Origin: Monosporascus cannonballus
Lineage: Eukaryota > Ascomycota > Sordariomycetes > Xylariales
NCBI GenBank assembly: GCA_004154925.1
Contig: QJNS01000229.1
Span: forward strand, 1-64,000
Reading direction: 5' to 3'
DNA length: 64,000 bases
The notes below the pieces were generated by a model, which was not told where the DNA came from, ran no database searches, and worked only from the letters and a program-made list of their open reading frames with translations. This document shows, in pieces, positions 1-11,030 of this stretch. The first letter of the stretch is position 1; each line of letters starts with the position of its first letter. A program made the position numbers and the translations under genes.

Positions 1-1
<1 letters not shown>

Positions 2-37
<36 letters not shown>
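2..37. repeat. Poly-T tract (36 T)
   Basis: An uninterrupted run of 36 T follows the first base and leads directly into a base-balanced segment. It may be the poly(A) tail of a retroposed sequence read on the minus strand, or a homopolymer artefact at a contig edge. No AATAAA signal is visible just upstream on the minus strand, so the retroposition reading is weak. Confidence 0.7.
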
Positions 38-45
<8 letters not shown>

Positions 46-348
46 TTCAAACAGTAACCAGCTGTCCCCTCTTCCACCGTTTCTCTCCTCAACCTCTGCT
101 GTTACGACTTTATCCGCCGTAGCAGCTCCAGTATATGTGCAGCTGTAAGCACCAGGATGATTGCCACAATTGAGATCATTCCACCGATCTTTTGACCTGG
201 TAGCGTAGCGGTATAAGGTGCAGCCGTTACATCTGCCTACCCGAGGATGCCACCTCGAGTATCAAGTGGTACAGACTACTAATATGCAAATAGGTCTAGG
301 CTCTATCTGGCTATCGCCTGGTGTGTTGCAGTCTGTGTACCTCAACAC
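38..348. other. Base-balanced segment without RIP
   Basis: This stretch has ordinary base composition and abundant CpA and TpG, unlike the AT-rich sequence that starts at the LTR boundary at 349. It appears only once in the window. It is the left flank of chromovirus copy A and may be host sequence or the 3' part of a retroposed transcript ending in the poly-T tract. The five bases before the LTR are AACAC; the matching duplication on the right could not be found because that LTR is truncated. Confidence 0.6.
102..236 (-). CDS. Short open frame ending in a probable membrane helix
   Basis: On the minus strand a frame is open for 44 codons, from just after a TAG (237-239) to a TAA at 102-104. 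Its only ATG is at 177-179 and would give 25 residues. The C-terminal part reads GGMISIVAIILVLTAAH followed by basic residues, which looks like a single hydrophobic membrane segment with an RRIK cytoplasmic tail. The upstream TAG could lie just before a splice junction, making this the last exon of a gene, but no donor can be assigned. I do not recognise the protein. Coding status is uncertain; the case rests on the lack of RIP, the hydrophobic helix and the poly-T downstream. Confidence 0.2.
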   Translation of the reverse strand, partial: ADVTAAPYTATLPGQKIGGMISIVAIILVLTAAHILELLRRIKS

Positions 349-741
349 TGTGACGGCTAGGGGTTTAACCAACTATTAAACCTAAGTCGTACGGGTTTAT
401 GTTGGCAGAAGTATCGTAAGACTTTAAGCAATGGATATAGTAACTGGTTACGTCTCGTAATATTAAGAGTATTTTATATAACGAAATTATATTATAAACC
501 GTTATTATCGAAATTATAGAAATAACAAACGTATATATTTTATTTGCAATTTAACCTATTCGTTTTAGCTTAACGTTATATTATTTTCTAAGCCCCTTTA
601 AGTATTTTTCAGCTGTTTTTAAATTCAACGAACTTAGGTTTTCTAGACTAATAAGTTATATTAAACCCTTTTAAGCTAATTACGTAACTCTTGGCCTCGG
701 TTAGTATTACGCCTTAAAAAGACTCGATCGTTTTTATAACA
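349..741. repeat. Left LTR of copy A
   Basis: Starts TGTGACGGCTAG and ends TATAACA, matching the LTR of copy B over its length, including the diagnostic stretch CCTAAGTCGTACGGG near its start. It is about 393 bp, against 371-372 bp in B. The first 70 bases are the least mutated part, next to the base-balanced flank. Confidence 0.85.
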
Positions 742-2898
742 ACTAAACTCGTTAACTTATAATATGATTTTTTAAACATTTTTATTTTTAAAGATTAACT
801 ATATATTTATTAAATTCGATAAATAATTCTTTTTTATATTTATTATATCGAGTTATATTAACAAATTTCGCTTCTCGTAAATGTATCAAGATTTTAATTT
901 TTTTTAAAACGTAATAAACGTTTCGAGTTTATTATACTATTTGTTTTTTGTAATTTTCGTTATAAATCCGAAAACCAAATTTATCAAATTTCTTATAATT
1001 CGGAAAAATATATGGATGATGTTAAATACGGTAATTTCTATAAATTTTATAGTTTTTAAAATTTAAATATAAAAACTTTATTTTTAAAGAAATTTATTTA
1101 ATATTAAAAAAACCTGTAGCCGAAAGAAATTATTTAATCGTTTAAGTTATTTACGAAAATAAAATTATTTTGCAGTAACCGTAATATCGAAATGTTTCGT
1201 TAAAATACTTAAAATATAAAGGTAATAAAGGTATTTAAATATTTAAAAAAAGTAAAAATAATTAACTACCGTAATTATGACGGTTACATTAATATAGGCC
1301 GTAAATCAAGTTAATTAATTTAATATCGAAATTATAAATTTATTATTTATTAATTAAAGAATTATTACTGTTATTAATAAAAGTTTCATAATAGATATTA
1401 GATATTTATTAGGCTTTTCGCAGGTTTCCAAATATTTTCGAAATTTGTATATTTCTTTTATTTAATTAAGTACTAGATAAATCCGATTTTTTAGTATATT
1501 AAGAATGCTGTTTTCTTCGTATATAATTGGGTTTTTTTAAATTTATATTATTTTATTCTATTTAAAGCTTAATAGTACTCGTTACTAATGTAAGTAAAAA
1601 AATATAAAAAGAATAAGATAAAATTTAACTTTTAATAAAAACTTTAATTAATAGTTATTTTTTGAAATCTATTAGGTACTTTTATATTATGTTATATATT
1701 TAAAATCCAAGTTTTTGTTGAGTGTTTTCATTGAAATATATTTAATAACAAAATAAAATATTTTCTCATCTTAAGAGATTTATTTTTTATCTTTTTTAAA
1801 TTATAATTGTTAAATATTTAATTCCTTGCAAAGTTTAATTTTAGTTTTAATTTTATTATCTTTATTTTAATTATTTGGAAATAAATATTATTTTGATGTT
1901 AATAAATATATTATACGTATTTTAAGTAATATCAATTATAAAACCTAAATTTATATATGTTGAACTTATTTCAATATTTTTATAATAATTAATATTATAA
2001 ATTAATTACGTAATATATCAATTTGAACTTACTTATTTTACTTATATATTTATTTAAGATTTAAAAATATCAAATAATTTATAATTTTAGTTCATATTTA
2101 TTATAAAACTTTGGCAAAACTTTAAAATAATAATGCTCTTTATCGAAAATAATTTTATATAATAATCTGTTTATATTACAAATATTTTTAAAGAAAAGTA
2201 CATATTCTATTTTATATCATTATTTCTTTAAATAAAATAAAACAAATAATAGAATTTCGTAAAGTTTTTAACCATAACAAAAATATTATCGTAATATAGT
2301 TTTAACGTTAAATTTACGGATAAAAATATTAATAATTTCTATTATAATTAAGGTTTATGATATTTGGAAATTAATAATCATTATAATTTTTTGTAAACTT
2401 TATATTGTTATGTTTTGGCCTTACTATAAAGAAATTTCTATTATCGTATTTTTGAAATTCCTTTTTAAACGGAATATATTAAACCTATTTTAAAAATTTG
2501 CAAATCCTTAAATATCTATATAATTTATATTTATATATATAGTACGTTAAGTTTACTCAGAATTCTTTAGAATTTATTATTTATATAATTTTTCAATTTG
2601 TATAAAGTATTATTATATATTTTTGAAGGTTTTGATATATAACATATAATAGAACTCATATTATCGTAGTTTAACGTTAGTATAATATTTTTTTAAAGTA
2701 ATATTGAAAATTATATAATTACTTTTAATTTACTTTGATTCAAAGTTCGGTCGTTTATTTAAAGAAGTTGTTTTGTCGTTTTTTAAACTTTTTTATAAAT
2801 ATTAATAAAATTAAAATTCGTTATTTTCATTATATATCGTAATTATTATTTCGTAAATCTTTAGTTATAAGAAAATAAATAAATTTTAATAATTTGAA
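742..2898 (-). pseudogene. Copy A: 3' part of pol (decayed)
   Basis: This stretch aligns with 4340-6580 of copy B: the region between LTR and chromodomain, the integrase and part of RNase H. The alignment is clearest at about 2720-2890, matching B at about 6410-6560. No frame stays open for any useful length. The segment stops at TA (2899-2900), the target site of the Tc1-like element, and resumes at 11031. Confidence 0.65.
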
Positions 2899-2900
2899 TA

Positions 2901-2924
2901 CAGTGAGAGTACAAAAGTCTCGGT
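2901..2924 (+). repeat. Left terminal inverted repeat of the Tc1-like element
   Basis: Begins CAGTGAGAG next to the TA at 2899-2900. The inner 16 bases are identical to the reverse complement of the right repeat; differences fall in the outer nine bases. Confidence 0.9.
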
Positions 2925-3059
2925 AAATTTCTGAACGCTTTACAAAAACGCGTATTTCTTCCATTTTAACGCTAACACCTTTTATACTTTAATCATAAGT
3001 AAACAACCCAATTTGAGTCCAATTACTTCGCGAAAAAAATAGTTACCTTATACGAGAAC

Positions 3060-3967
3060 GAAATGGAAAACCGAAAAAGATTTAGGCGACGGCTTTACCG
3101 AAATCGCGAAAAAATACGGAATATTCTCCATTATCGTTTGGAGCGTCTGTAATCGTTATACGCGTCAAAATTTAGCCCAATTTTCGCCACATTCAGGTCG
3201 CCCATATAAGTTTCGGCCAATATATAAAAAGCATTTATAACGATTTATTAATTTTAATCTTTTTATATTTATCGCTAAATGTATCGAATTATATTATCTA
3301 TATATTTTTAAGTAAATTTTAACCTAGTAATTTCGTCAAAAAAGAATAATGCATTAATACGTATTTTAACATCTGTTTTTAATTCCGGAATATACGAAGT
3401 AAAATTTTTTTTAGACTTTGAAATACCGTAATAAACTTTCTGAATAATAGCGAAAAATTTTATTTAACGACGAAACGAACGTAAACCTTAATTGCGGTAA
3501 ACGGGCGTAATAAGTTTTCTGCCGAAAAAGTTTTTAATATGTTATTTTTTTTTATTTTAATAATTATATTAATTATGAACCGTTTTTTTTTCGAAATAAA
3601 AAAATCCCGTTTATTATCCAAATATGTATAACCCCGATATAAAAAACCCGGCCAGACGTAAATATTTTAGGGTGGTATCCGGTATAAATAACAAAACTTC
3701 CTAATAATCCTTAATAAGGACCCCGAGGCCGCCCGGGGCGGAATAATCGGTTGCGTTTATCGTAATCACCTCGACGAATACCTTTTCGAATACCTTAATG
3801 ACGACTTTATTTTTATACAAAATAACGTTTTCGTTTATATCGTCCGAATCGTAAAGGAATAGCTTTAAAGGCAGGCCGTCAAAATGCTAAAGTAACATCC
3901 ATATTTACCAGATTTGAACCTTATCGAAAATATATAGAAATTATTAAAGGAACGTATTTAAAAAAAG
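3060..3967 (+). pseudogene. Tc1-like transposase, main part (decayed, split)
   Basis: A cut-and-paste DDE transposase relic. Near 3086-3215 a frame reads GFTEIAKKYGIFSIIVWSV, then RYTRQ and SGRPYK, the helix-turn-helix DNA-binding region of Tc1-like transposases. Around 3730-3860 come RGGIIGCVYR and IQNNVFVYIVRIVKE, the second catalytic block, with the conserved DNAPVH reading NNVFVY after RIP-type changes. Near 3900-3955 PDLNLIENI matches the PDLNPIEN block around the third catalytic acid. The frame is broken by stops and then by copy B at 3967. A GC-rich patch at 3719-3741 has escaped mutation. Confidence 0.85.
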
Positions 3968-4338
3968 TGTGACGGCTAGGCGGTTTAACCAACTATTTAA
4001 CCTAAGTCGTACGGGTTTATGTTAGCAGGAATATCGTGGGAATCTGAGTAATAGATATAGGAACGTATTACGTCTCGTAATACCAAAAATACCTTAAGTA
4101 ACGAATTATTATTGCAAACTAAAGCTATTTAAATTATGGAATTAATAAGTGTATATATTCTGATTTTTTTGTTATTATTTATCTTTATTTAGCAAAGCCT
4201 TATTAAGCAATTATTTAATATTACTTAATTGTGCTCAGTTAAAACCCGCTAAGCACCGATTACGTAACCTTGAACTAACGTAATTTTATGATCTTAGTTA
4301 GACCGTTTTCGTAAACCTAATTAATTTGAGTTGTAATA
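3968..4338. repeat. Left (3') LTR of copy B
   Basis: 371 bp, from TGTGACGGCTAGGCGG to TTGTAATA, the RIP form of TTGTAACA. It is preceded by AAAAG. Confidence 0.92.
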
Positions 4339-4944
4339 CGATCTCCTTTTTCCTTAAATCTTGCTCTTAAGATTTTTCTTTTTCCTTTAGTAAGCCTTTT
4401 TCCTTTAAGATGTCGACTTGCGTTATTAAAAATCGTTATCAGATCTTTTCGTCTATTACGCGATGTCAAAATCTGCTTTTTATCTTTAACGATTTCAGTT
4501 TTGAAGTTATACCGTATTTTCTGTGTTTTTTTTAAGAGCTGGAAATACGAAATAATGGAAAACGTTTCCAAATATAAGGCGTATATTAAACGTAACTATT
4601 TTTGCGATAATAACGGCGTTCCCTTATTTTCCTTAAAAAATATTCGTACCGAAAATTAACGTTTAAAACGTAAAAAGATATTAGCGGAAAACCGTTTTTT
4701 AAAATTACAAAAACGTTATTAATAAAAAATAAATAAAGTAATTGCGCAATTAATCCGTTTCAAAAAACAAAAAGCGTTTTTTCGTTTAAAAAGTAATAAA
4801 ATGGTATAATAAGAATTGTAATTGCTGGAGGAATTAAAAAAGTAAGAACGTTAGAAATAGGCCAACGCCAAGGTTTCTTTAACTGCCTTAGTTTCTTCCT
4901 TTAAGCTGTCCGGCGTTACCTGGCCGCTGGATAACGTTAATTAG
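4330..4944 (+). pseudogene. Frame antisense to pol at the 3' end of copy B
   Basis: Between the LTR and the chromodomain end of pol, the plus strand holds a frame interrupted only by TAA and TAG codons, all explicable as CAA or CAG mutated by RIP, until its end at 4942-4944. From an ATG at 4555 it begins MENVSKYKAYIKRNYF. It continues with a lysine- and leucine-rich stretch (ILAENRFLKLQKRY; LLEELKK) that looks like a coiled coil, and ends AKVSLTALVSSFKLSGVTWP. The frame is also open upstream to 4330. Copy E has a similar antisense frame at the same place. Part of the minus strand (4317-4571) is also open by chance, so coding strand in the first 240 bases is uncertain. Function unknown. Confidence 0.45.
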
Positions 4945-4984
4945 GACGTAATTATATCCGGTGGTTCCGTTATTGTTAGTGAAA

Positions 4985-5080
4985 ATTCTTTAATAAACGC
5001 TAGGCGTTAATAAGATTTTTGGCGGATTCCTAGGTGTTTTCGGAATTTAGGTACTTTTTTTATTTGATTAGGTATTAAGT
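4985..5080 (-). pseudogene. Chromodomain at the C-terminus of pol, copy B
   Basis: Minus-strand reading KYLNSENT, stop, ESAKNLINA, stop, RLLKNFH matches the second half of a chromodomain (pattern SENTWEPAENL.NA..LL..FH); the first stop replaces the conserved tryptophan (TGG to TAG). This places copies A-E in the chromoviruses, whose integrase-linked chromodomain is known to steer integration toward marked chromatin. Copy E has the same motif. Confidence 0.8.
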
Positions 5081-8000
5081 AAATCCGTCTTATTTTCGCA
5101 TATCGAAAATTTTTTTTATTTCGTATACTTATTCGTTTTTTATTTCCATATTATTTTATGCCTTTTATACTTTGATTATATTTGTTATTAATTCCAATAA
5201 AAAAATATGAAAAATTAAATAAAATTTAATTTTCGGTAAAATTTTTAATTAATAATTATTTTCTAAGATTTTCTTAGCGATTTTGTATAAACCGATATAT
5301 TTAAAATTAAGTTTTTTGCTAAGTCATTTTATTTAAATATTTTTTGTAACGAGGATAATTATTTCCCCCTTTTCGAAAATTAATTTTTTTAACTTTTTTT
5401 AATTATAATATTTATTTATTTGATTTCGTACGAATTTCAGTTTTGTTTTTATTTCTTGATATAACTATTATAATTATTTTAATGTAAAAATTATTTTGAT
5501 ATTAATTAAACCGTTATTATATATTTCTTTATAAACCTTTGAAATAAAACTAAAATTTGTATTTATAAGTATTATCTTAATATTTTCGTAATAACTGGTA
5601 TTATAAATTAATTATACGATTAGTAATTTTTTAACTTAATTATTTTGTTCGTAATTAATATAATATCGTAAGAAAAGTTTTAAAATTCGATTTATTCGTT
5701 TTGTTTATTTATTTATTTATGGTTTAAATACGCTGGATAATTTATAATTTAAATTGATTTATGTTATTAGGTTTTACTAAAATTTAGATGCGAATATTAA
5801 TCCTTTATCTGATATAAGTTTTATTAGTAATCCGTATATGTTAAAAATGTGTTTAAAGAAAATATATGTTAATTATTTGGCGTTTATGTTCTTATGATGT
5901 GGTAAGAAATAGGAAAATTTTGTAAATCGATCGACGATTACGAAATTACTGTCGTAATATATTCTTGTAATTAAATTTTCTGATATGGGAAATTTAATGA
6001 TAAAATCGAATATAACTAAATATTATGGTTATTTTGCAACTGATAATAGCTGTAATTTTCCGTATGGTTTATGTCGTCGAACTTTTATTCTGGCGCAAAT
6101 ATTATATTGCCGTATGATTTTTTATATTATTAATTTTATTTTAGGAAAGGAATATGTACGTTAAAGTCGTTCTAGGGTTTTATGAATTCCTGGATATTTA
6201 TGTAATTAATATTTGTATATTTTTCGTACTAAATCTTTTTGGTATTTTTTTGGAATTTATGTTTTGTTCGTTTTTTGGTTTTCTGGAAGATTATCGTTAT
6301 ATTGTTAAATTTTCTGATATATATTGAAAAGTACTACCCGAATCGTCGTAATTTGTCGTAGGTATAGATGTTTTTCTGTAGTAGTATTAAAAATTATATA
6401 GTTAATTTTAACTAATTCTTTTTAGAAGTTTGGTCGCTTATTTAAAGTATTTACTTTGCCGTTTTTTGATTTTTTTTTGTGGGTAATAACGAAGTCGAAA
6501 TTCGCCAATTTTTCCGCATAACGAAATTATCGTCCTGTAAGTTTTTTAGTTGTGGTATTTTAAATAAGATTTTGATAATCCGTATAAACCTTAATCTGGT
6601 ATAAACTTCCTTTTAGGAAGTGCTTAAATTTCCGAAATACTATAATAATGGCTATAAATTCCTTATTTGGAATACCGTAATTAAATTTGGTTCCTTTTAA
6701 TTTGTACGAAAAAAATGCAATAAGGTATAATTTGCTTTAATTATTTCGCTATCCGATTATTATGCTTAACGCGTAATCCGAAGTATCGGTTTTTAACTTA
6801 ACGGAACGGTTTAAATCGTATATAATTAGTATTGGTTCGTTAATAATTATATCCTTAATAGCTTAAAATGCTTTTTTCGTATTTGGCGTTTATTTAAATT
6901 TTTTTTTCGTAAAATTAATTAAGGGTATAATTATTTTGCTAAAGTTTCGAATAAATTTCCTGTAATAATTGGCGAATTTAAGGAATATTTGTATTTTTTT
7001 AACCGTTATTAGCGTTTATTATTTTGTAATTATAACGACTTTCTTAAGGTCCATTTTGATATGTCCTAAGATAATAATATATTTCAGATATTTTATTTCC
7101 TATATATGGAACTGATTTTTTTTGCGTTAATAAGTAATTTTGCGTTCTGTAAAATTTGAAAAACCTTATGGACGTATTTTGCGTATATTGTTTTTTATTT
7201 CCGAAAAAATAAGAATATTATCGAGATAGTAAACGACGAAAATATTAAGGTATTTTCGTAATACGTAATTAATTATTTATTGGAAAGTTACTGGTACGTT
7301 CGTAAATCCTATTAATATAACCAAATATTTAAATAATGCGTATTTCGTTTTAAAGGTTATTTTTTATTCGTATTTTTTCTTAATCCTAATAAAATTATAT
7401 TTATTTTTAAGATTAAATATTATAAACTATTTAATTCCGTAAAATCGGTTTTTTATTTTCGTAATTAATGGTAATGGTATTTAAATTTTAATAATAACGT
7501 CGTTTAATTATTAATAATTAATTATAAGTTGCAATTTTCTGTTTTTTTTGGGTACGAAAAATATTAGATATTATGCTGGTAAATTCGAAAGTTGAATCCA
7601 TTTTTTTATAACCGATTTTTCAAATATTTTTTGAAAATACGTAATTCGTTTTCGTTAAGATTATAAATGGGGTAAAACTTTGTCGAAGATTTTTTTTTGA
7701 GGATTATCTTATAATTTTATTCGCTATATTCTGGTAATTTCGTATCGAATTCTTTTTTAAAAAGCTGTTCGTATTTGTAGTATTATAGTGGCATATTGGT
7801 TAAACCTTTCAATTTTTTGGGCTGTTATTCATATTGTTCCAAATCGTTATTTAGTTGTTTTAGTTTCGTTTTGATGGTAATAATAATACGTCGTATTTTT
7901 CTTTGATATCCGTTTTTTTTATGTTTTGTTCTTTTGGGTAATAAGGTATTTATCGTATCATTATGCTTGTATTCGTCGCCATTATTAATCGAATATTAAG

Positions 8001-8420
8001 ATCTTAATTTTTTTTCTTATTTGCTAATAAGATATAAGGTAAACCTTACCTAGCTAATTCCGTTATTAATTAAAATTCCGTATTAACGTATCTATAATAA
8101 TCTTAAGATTATATCGTAATTCTTAAATAAAACGATGTCGAAATTAATTATTTGGTATCGTCCTTAAATAAAAATCTCGAAGTAATTAATTTTGCGTATG
8201 ATTTTTCCGTTATCGTAGGCGAATTCCTGATTTTCGGCATTCGTCGCTATGTAAGGTTTTAATTTATATCTCCATAATAATTTAAACTTATTAATTATAT
8301 CAGGTGTAATATAATTTCCGCCTAAAGCTCCGTAGTTTATTATTGCGGTATACCAATGCGTTCCGATTCGTATTTCTAAGGTAATAAGGTTGTTAATATC
8401 CCTTATCGTCGCATTTAAAA
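5081..8420 (-). pseudogene. Pol polyprotein of copy B (protease, RT, RNase H, integrase)
   Basis: Order on the minus strand: aspartic protease at about 8100-8400, with INYGALGGNYITP where an active copy would read DSGA; reverse transcriptase at about 7000-7720, with VVYYLDNILIFSE, the second catalytic Asp changed to Asn at 7217-7219; RNase H at about 6380-6900; integrase at about 5300-6120, with KVRRHKPYGKLQLL and FDFIIKFP just before the catalytic core. Asp-to-Asn and Gly-to-Ser or Gly-to-Arg changes with TAA and TAG stops are the RIP signature. No domain can be functional. Confidence 0.88.
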
Positions 8421-10300
8421 CCCTTTTTGGGAATTCCTTTTAATTTCTTTGAATTTCGTTATTTTACGGCTTTTTTATAGGTAATCTTTTTCTTTTAACT
8501 CTTATTCGAATTTATCGAATTTTGCTTATGTTTTTTTTATTTAATGCGTTAAGTTATTATATTTGTTGTTATTGCCGGCATATTATTCCTTTTAGCCGTA
8601 TTAGCTGTTCCTAGTTTTTTTGCAATTCCTTTCCTTATTAAATAAATTATTTTCTTATGTTTGCGATTATATCTTATTATGCGTCGTTTTGGTTATCGTT
8701 TTAAAGATCTTTTGTAAATTAATGTATTTTTTTCTTAATAACCTTTTTTTCGTAAAAATTTATAATAAATACTAATTAAAAATAAAAATCCGTAATAATT
8801 TTTTAATAATATTTTTTTACCGTACGCTGGATTAACTTTTTTTCCGTTTAGTGGTCGTATTATTTATAATAATAAAAAGGGTTTTTTTACGGGCACTGTT
8901 TTCCTTTAGGCCAACTTTTTACTTCGGCCAATTGTTGGATATCTTTTGGGGCTATGGTTCGAAACTGTCGATATTATTATTCGTTGTTTTTGTTATGCCC
9001 GGTACGGTTTGGAAAATCGAATCCTTTATAATATATGCGGGTAATTCGTACGTAAATATGTTATTTCTATTTTTCGTAATCGGGATATTTTCGTCGTTAA
9101 CAATATATAGCATATATTTTGCCGTATTAATTAAGGGTTCCGGGACAGATTTCCTTTATTTAATCCTGGTATTCGCGTAAATATCCTTATAACGCTTTTT
9201 GCCGTGTTCGTAATGCTTATTAAGCCAGTTTTTTGGCTTTTCGTATTTTTCGTCGAATCTCTTATTATGGTGGTCCTTATTAAACTTTTTGCTGTAAGTC
9301 TAATTTATACTTGGTTTAAATTATGTTAATAACTTTGCTGTTATTTCCTTAATTATTTCTGGATTATTTTTTCGATATAAGGGTCCAGTTATCTTATCGT
9401 AACTTTTTAAGTTTTTTGCATTTATAAATTTTATGTCCCATTTTGCTATAATTAAAGCATTTAATCTAATTCCAATTTTATCTGTAGGTAATGCCGAATT
9501 CCATAGATCTTGGTGCCGTTTTATAAGAAATAAGGAGTACGTTTCGTTTTTTCCCTTAATTAAACTTATATCCTAAATATAAGGTATATTATCTTTTTTT
9601 TTCCTATTATTTTTCAAACTGTCGATTATTAATCTTAATTATCTTTACGATATACCGATTTAGGGTAATTAATTATTTAATCCGAATAATTTTATTTTTC
9701 ATATTATCTTTTAACTTTTTATAAAATATATTAATAAGGGTATCGGCTTTGTTATTTTTTTTATTTTGCCTTAATTGCAAAACTTTTGAAAGTTACGGCG
9801 TATTTGGACGCAAATTTCTTTTATCGGAATTATAAAAGTTATTAAGCCGTTAATCGTTTTTTATCCGGATTGCCGAAATTATCGCGTACTTTATTTTCGA
9901 AATTGGTATAAGTTAAAAAATTTTATTAATAATTTTTTTTTATTTATTTCTTTCATTTTTAAGAAATGTTTTATAATAGGCTTAAATTAATTAGCCGCAT
10001 TTCTTATTAAGTATATTCTTATTATTAGGACCATATTTGCTGGGTTATTAAGGTTTAAAAAGCGAAAGTAAATTTGTGCCTAAATTAAGAAAATCTAAGG
10101 GTTATTTTCTTTATCGTAAGGTTTTGGTTTTTTTGGCTTTATACGGGCAAGAAAGGGTTAGGCAGGTAGCGTAGCCTTAAGTTATCGGATTTTTTTTTCC
10201 AGTTCCCGAATTCGAGCTTAAAACTGTTAAATAAGGGTTTTCTGAATATTGGTTAATATCTTAATAATATTAAGTATTATTTAGAATTTAATGGTATTAT
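8421..10300 (-). pseudogene. Gag region of copy B
   Basis: Lies between protease and 5' LTR on the minus strand, the expected gag position. A readable piece at about 8990-9180 gives PEPLINTAK and YIVNDENIPI; copy E gives PEPLIDTAK and YIVNDENIPI at about 48710-48780, so this is a conserved coding block. The 109-codon open frame on the plus strand at 8851-9180 is its antisense shadow. The capsid domain cannot be delimited by eye. Confidence 0.6.
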
Positions 10301-10319
10301 TAAATAAAAGTTTGTAACG

Positions 10320-10691
10320 TATAACGGTTAAACGGTTTAACTAATTATTAAACCTAAGTCGTACGGGTTTATGTTAGCAGGAATATCGTAAGAATCTGAG
10401 TAATGGATATAGGAACGTATTACGTTTCGTAATACCAAAGGTGCCTTAGGTAACGAATTATTATTGCAAGCTGAAGCTATTTAAATTATGGAATTAATAA
10501 GTATATATATTTTGATTTTTTTTGTTACTGCTTATCTTTGTTTAGCAGAGCCCTGCTGAATAGTTGCTTAGTGTTGCTTAATCGTGCTTAATTGAGACCC
10601 GCTGAGTACCGATCACGTGATCTTGAACTAGCGTAGCTTTGTGATCTTGGCTGGACCGTTTTCGCAGACCCAGCTGACTTGGGTTGTAACA
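10320..10691. repeat. Right (5') LTR of copy B
   Basis: 372 bp, from TATAACGG (RIP form of TGTGACGG) to TTGTAACA, followed by AAAAG. From about 10550 to the end it keeps near-normal base composition, including CACGTGATC. In the sense orientation that is the U3 (promoter) end. The junction with the internal region (reading CGTTACAAAC on the minus strand) is shared with copy E and should hold the primer binding site. I could not assign the tRNA. Confidence 0.92.
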
Positions 10692-10696
10692 AAAAG

Positions 10697-10845
10697 GAAT
10701 CGAAACTGAGGTTATTCGGTAATACGCAAAAAGCATTAGATTTATTTACTGCCATTATAATTATTATATGGAAAAAATTCGCAAAAGATATATTGAATAA
10801 CTTAATAAATAATATATTAAAGAAGATTAAAGTTGTAATTATAGC
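10697..10845 (+). pseudogene. Tc1-like transposase, C-terminal end
   Basis: Directly after the second AAAAG duplication the reading continues as expected for the end of a Tc1-like transposase: a stretch with MEKIRKRYIE and then LINSI-like residues, matching the usual W..I......LI.SM tail. Joining the two sides at the duplicated AAAAG restores synteny, confirming that copy B split this gene. The remaining bases to 11004 are the 3' untranslated part. Confidence 0.7.
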
Positions 10846-11004
10846 TTAGGGCTGGTATACGAAATATTAAGATAATTTACCGTATGCGCAATTTATTTAT
10901 TTATAAATAATTAAAATTATTAGTAATTTTATTAAGAATTAATGGAAAAACATATAAGTAAAGTTATAAAGATGGTGGTTGAAAATATAGGGTGTAAAGA
11001 TTAA

Positions 11005-11028
11005 ACCGAGACTTTTGTACCCCGATTG
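11005..11028 (-). repeat. Right terminal inverted repeat of the Tc1-like element
   Basis: Reverse-complement partner of 2901-2924, ending at the TA at 11029-11030. The shared core on this strand is ACCGAGACTTTTGTAC. Confidence 0.9.
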
Positions 11029-11030
11029 TA

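Larger units (their letters stand above)
3968..10691 (-). mobile_element. Chromovirus copy B (complete Ty3/gypsy, RIP-inactivated)
   Basis: A complete LTR retrotransposon of 6,724 bp in minus orientation. LTRs are 3968-4338 and 10320-10691, with TG...CA ends after allowing for C-to-T change, and the target duplication AAAAG is at 3963-3967 and 10692-10696. On the minus strand the internal region carries gag, aspartic protease, reverse transcriptase, RNase H, integrase and chromodomain in the usual Ty3/gypsy order. It is the best preserved chromovirus here and sits inside the Tc1-like transposase, so it is a late arrival. Every coding domain is broken by stops or by mutated catalytic residues. 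The right LTR is clearly less mutated than the left. Confidence 0.93.
2901..11028 (+). mobile_element. Tc1/mariner-like transposon carrying chromovirus B
   Basis: The terminal inverted repeats at 2901-2924 and 11005-11028 match at 20 of 24 positions; both contain GTACAAAAGTCTCGGT read inward. Both are flanked by TA (2899-2900 and 11029-11030), the canonical Tc1/mariner target duplication. Without the inserted copy B (3968-10691 plus one AAAAG duplication) the element is about 1.4 kb, a normal size for the group. The transposase runs on the plus strand and continues across the insertion. It was inserted into the pol region of copy A, whose sequence resumes directly on the far side. Confidence 0.9.

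Noticed and set aside
4317..4571. 84-codon minus-strand ORF rich in Lys and Arg
   Set aside because: It runs across the boundary between LTR and internal region of copy B, and the opposite strand is open over the same stretch and continues into the conserved antisense frame. More likely a shadow.
8851..9180. 109-codon plus-strand ORF with many hydrophobic residues
   Set aside because: It lies antisense to the gag region of copy B, where the minus strand matches copy E gag; the hydrophobic look is a by-product of reading the complement of Lys/Glu/Asn-rich coding sequence.
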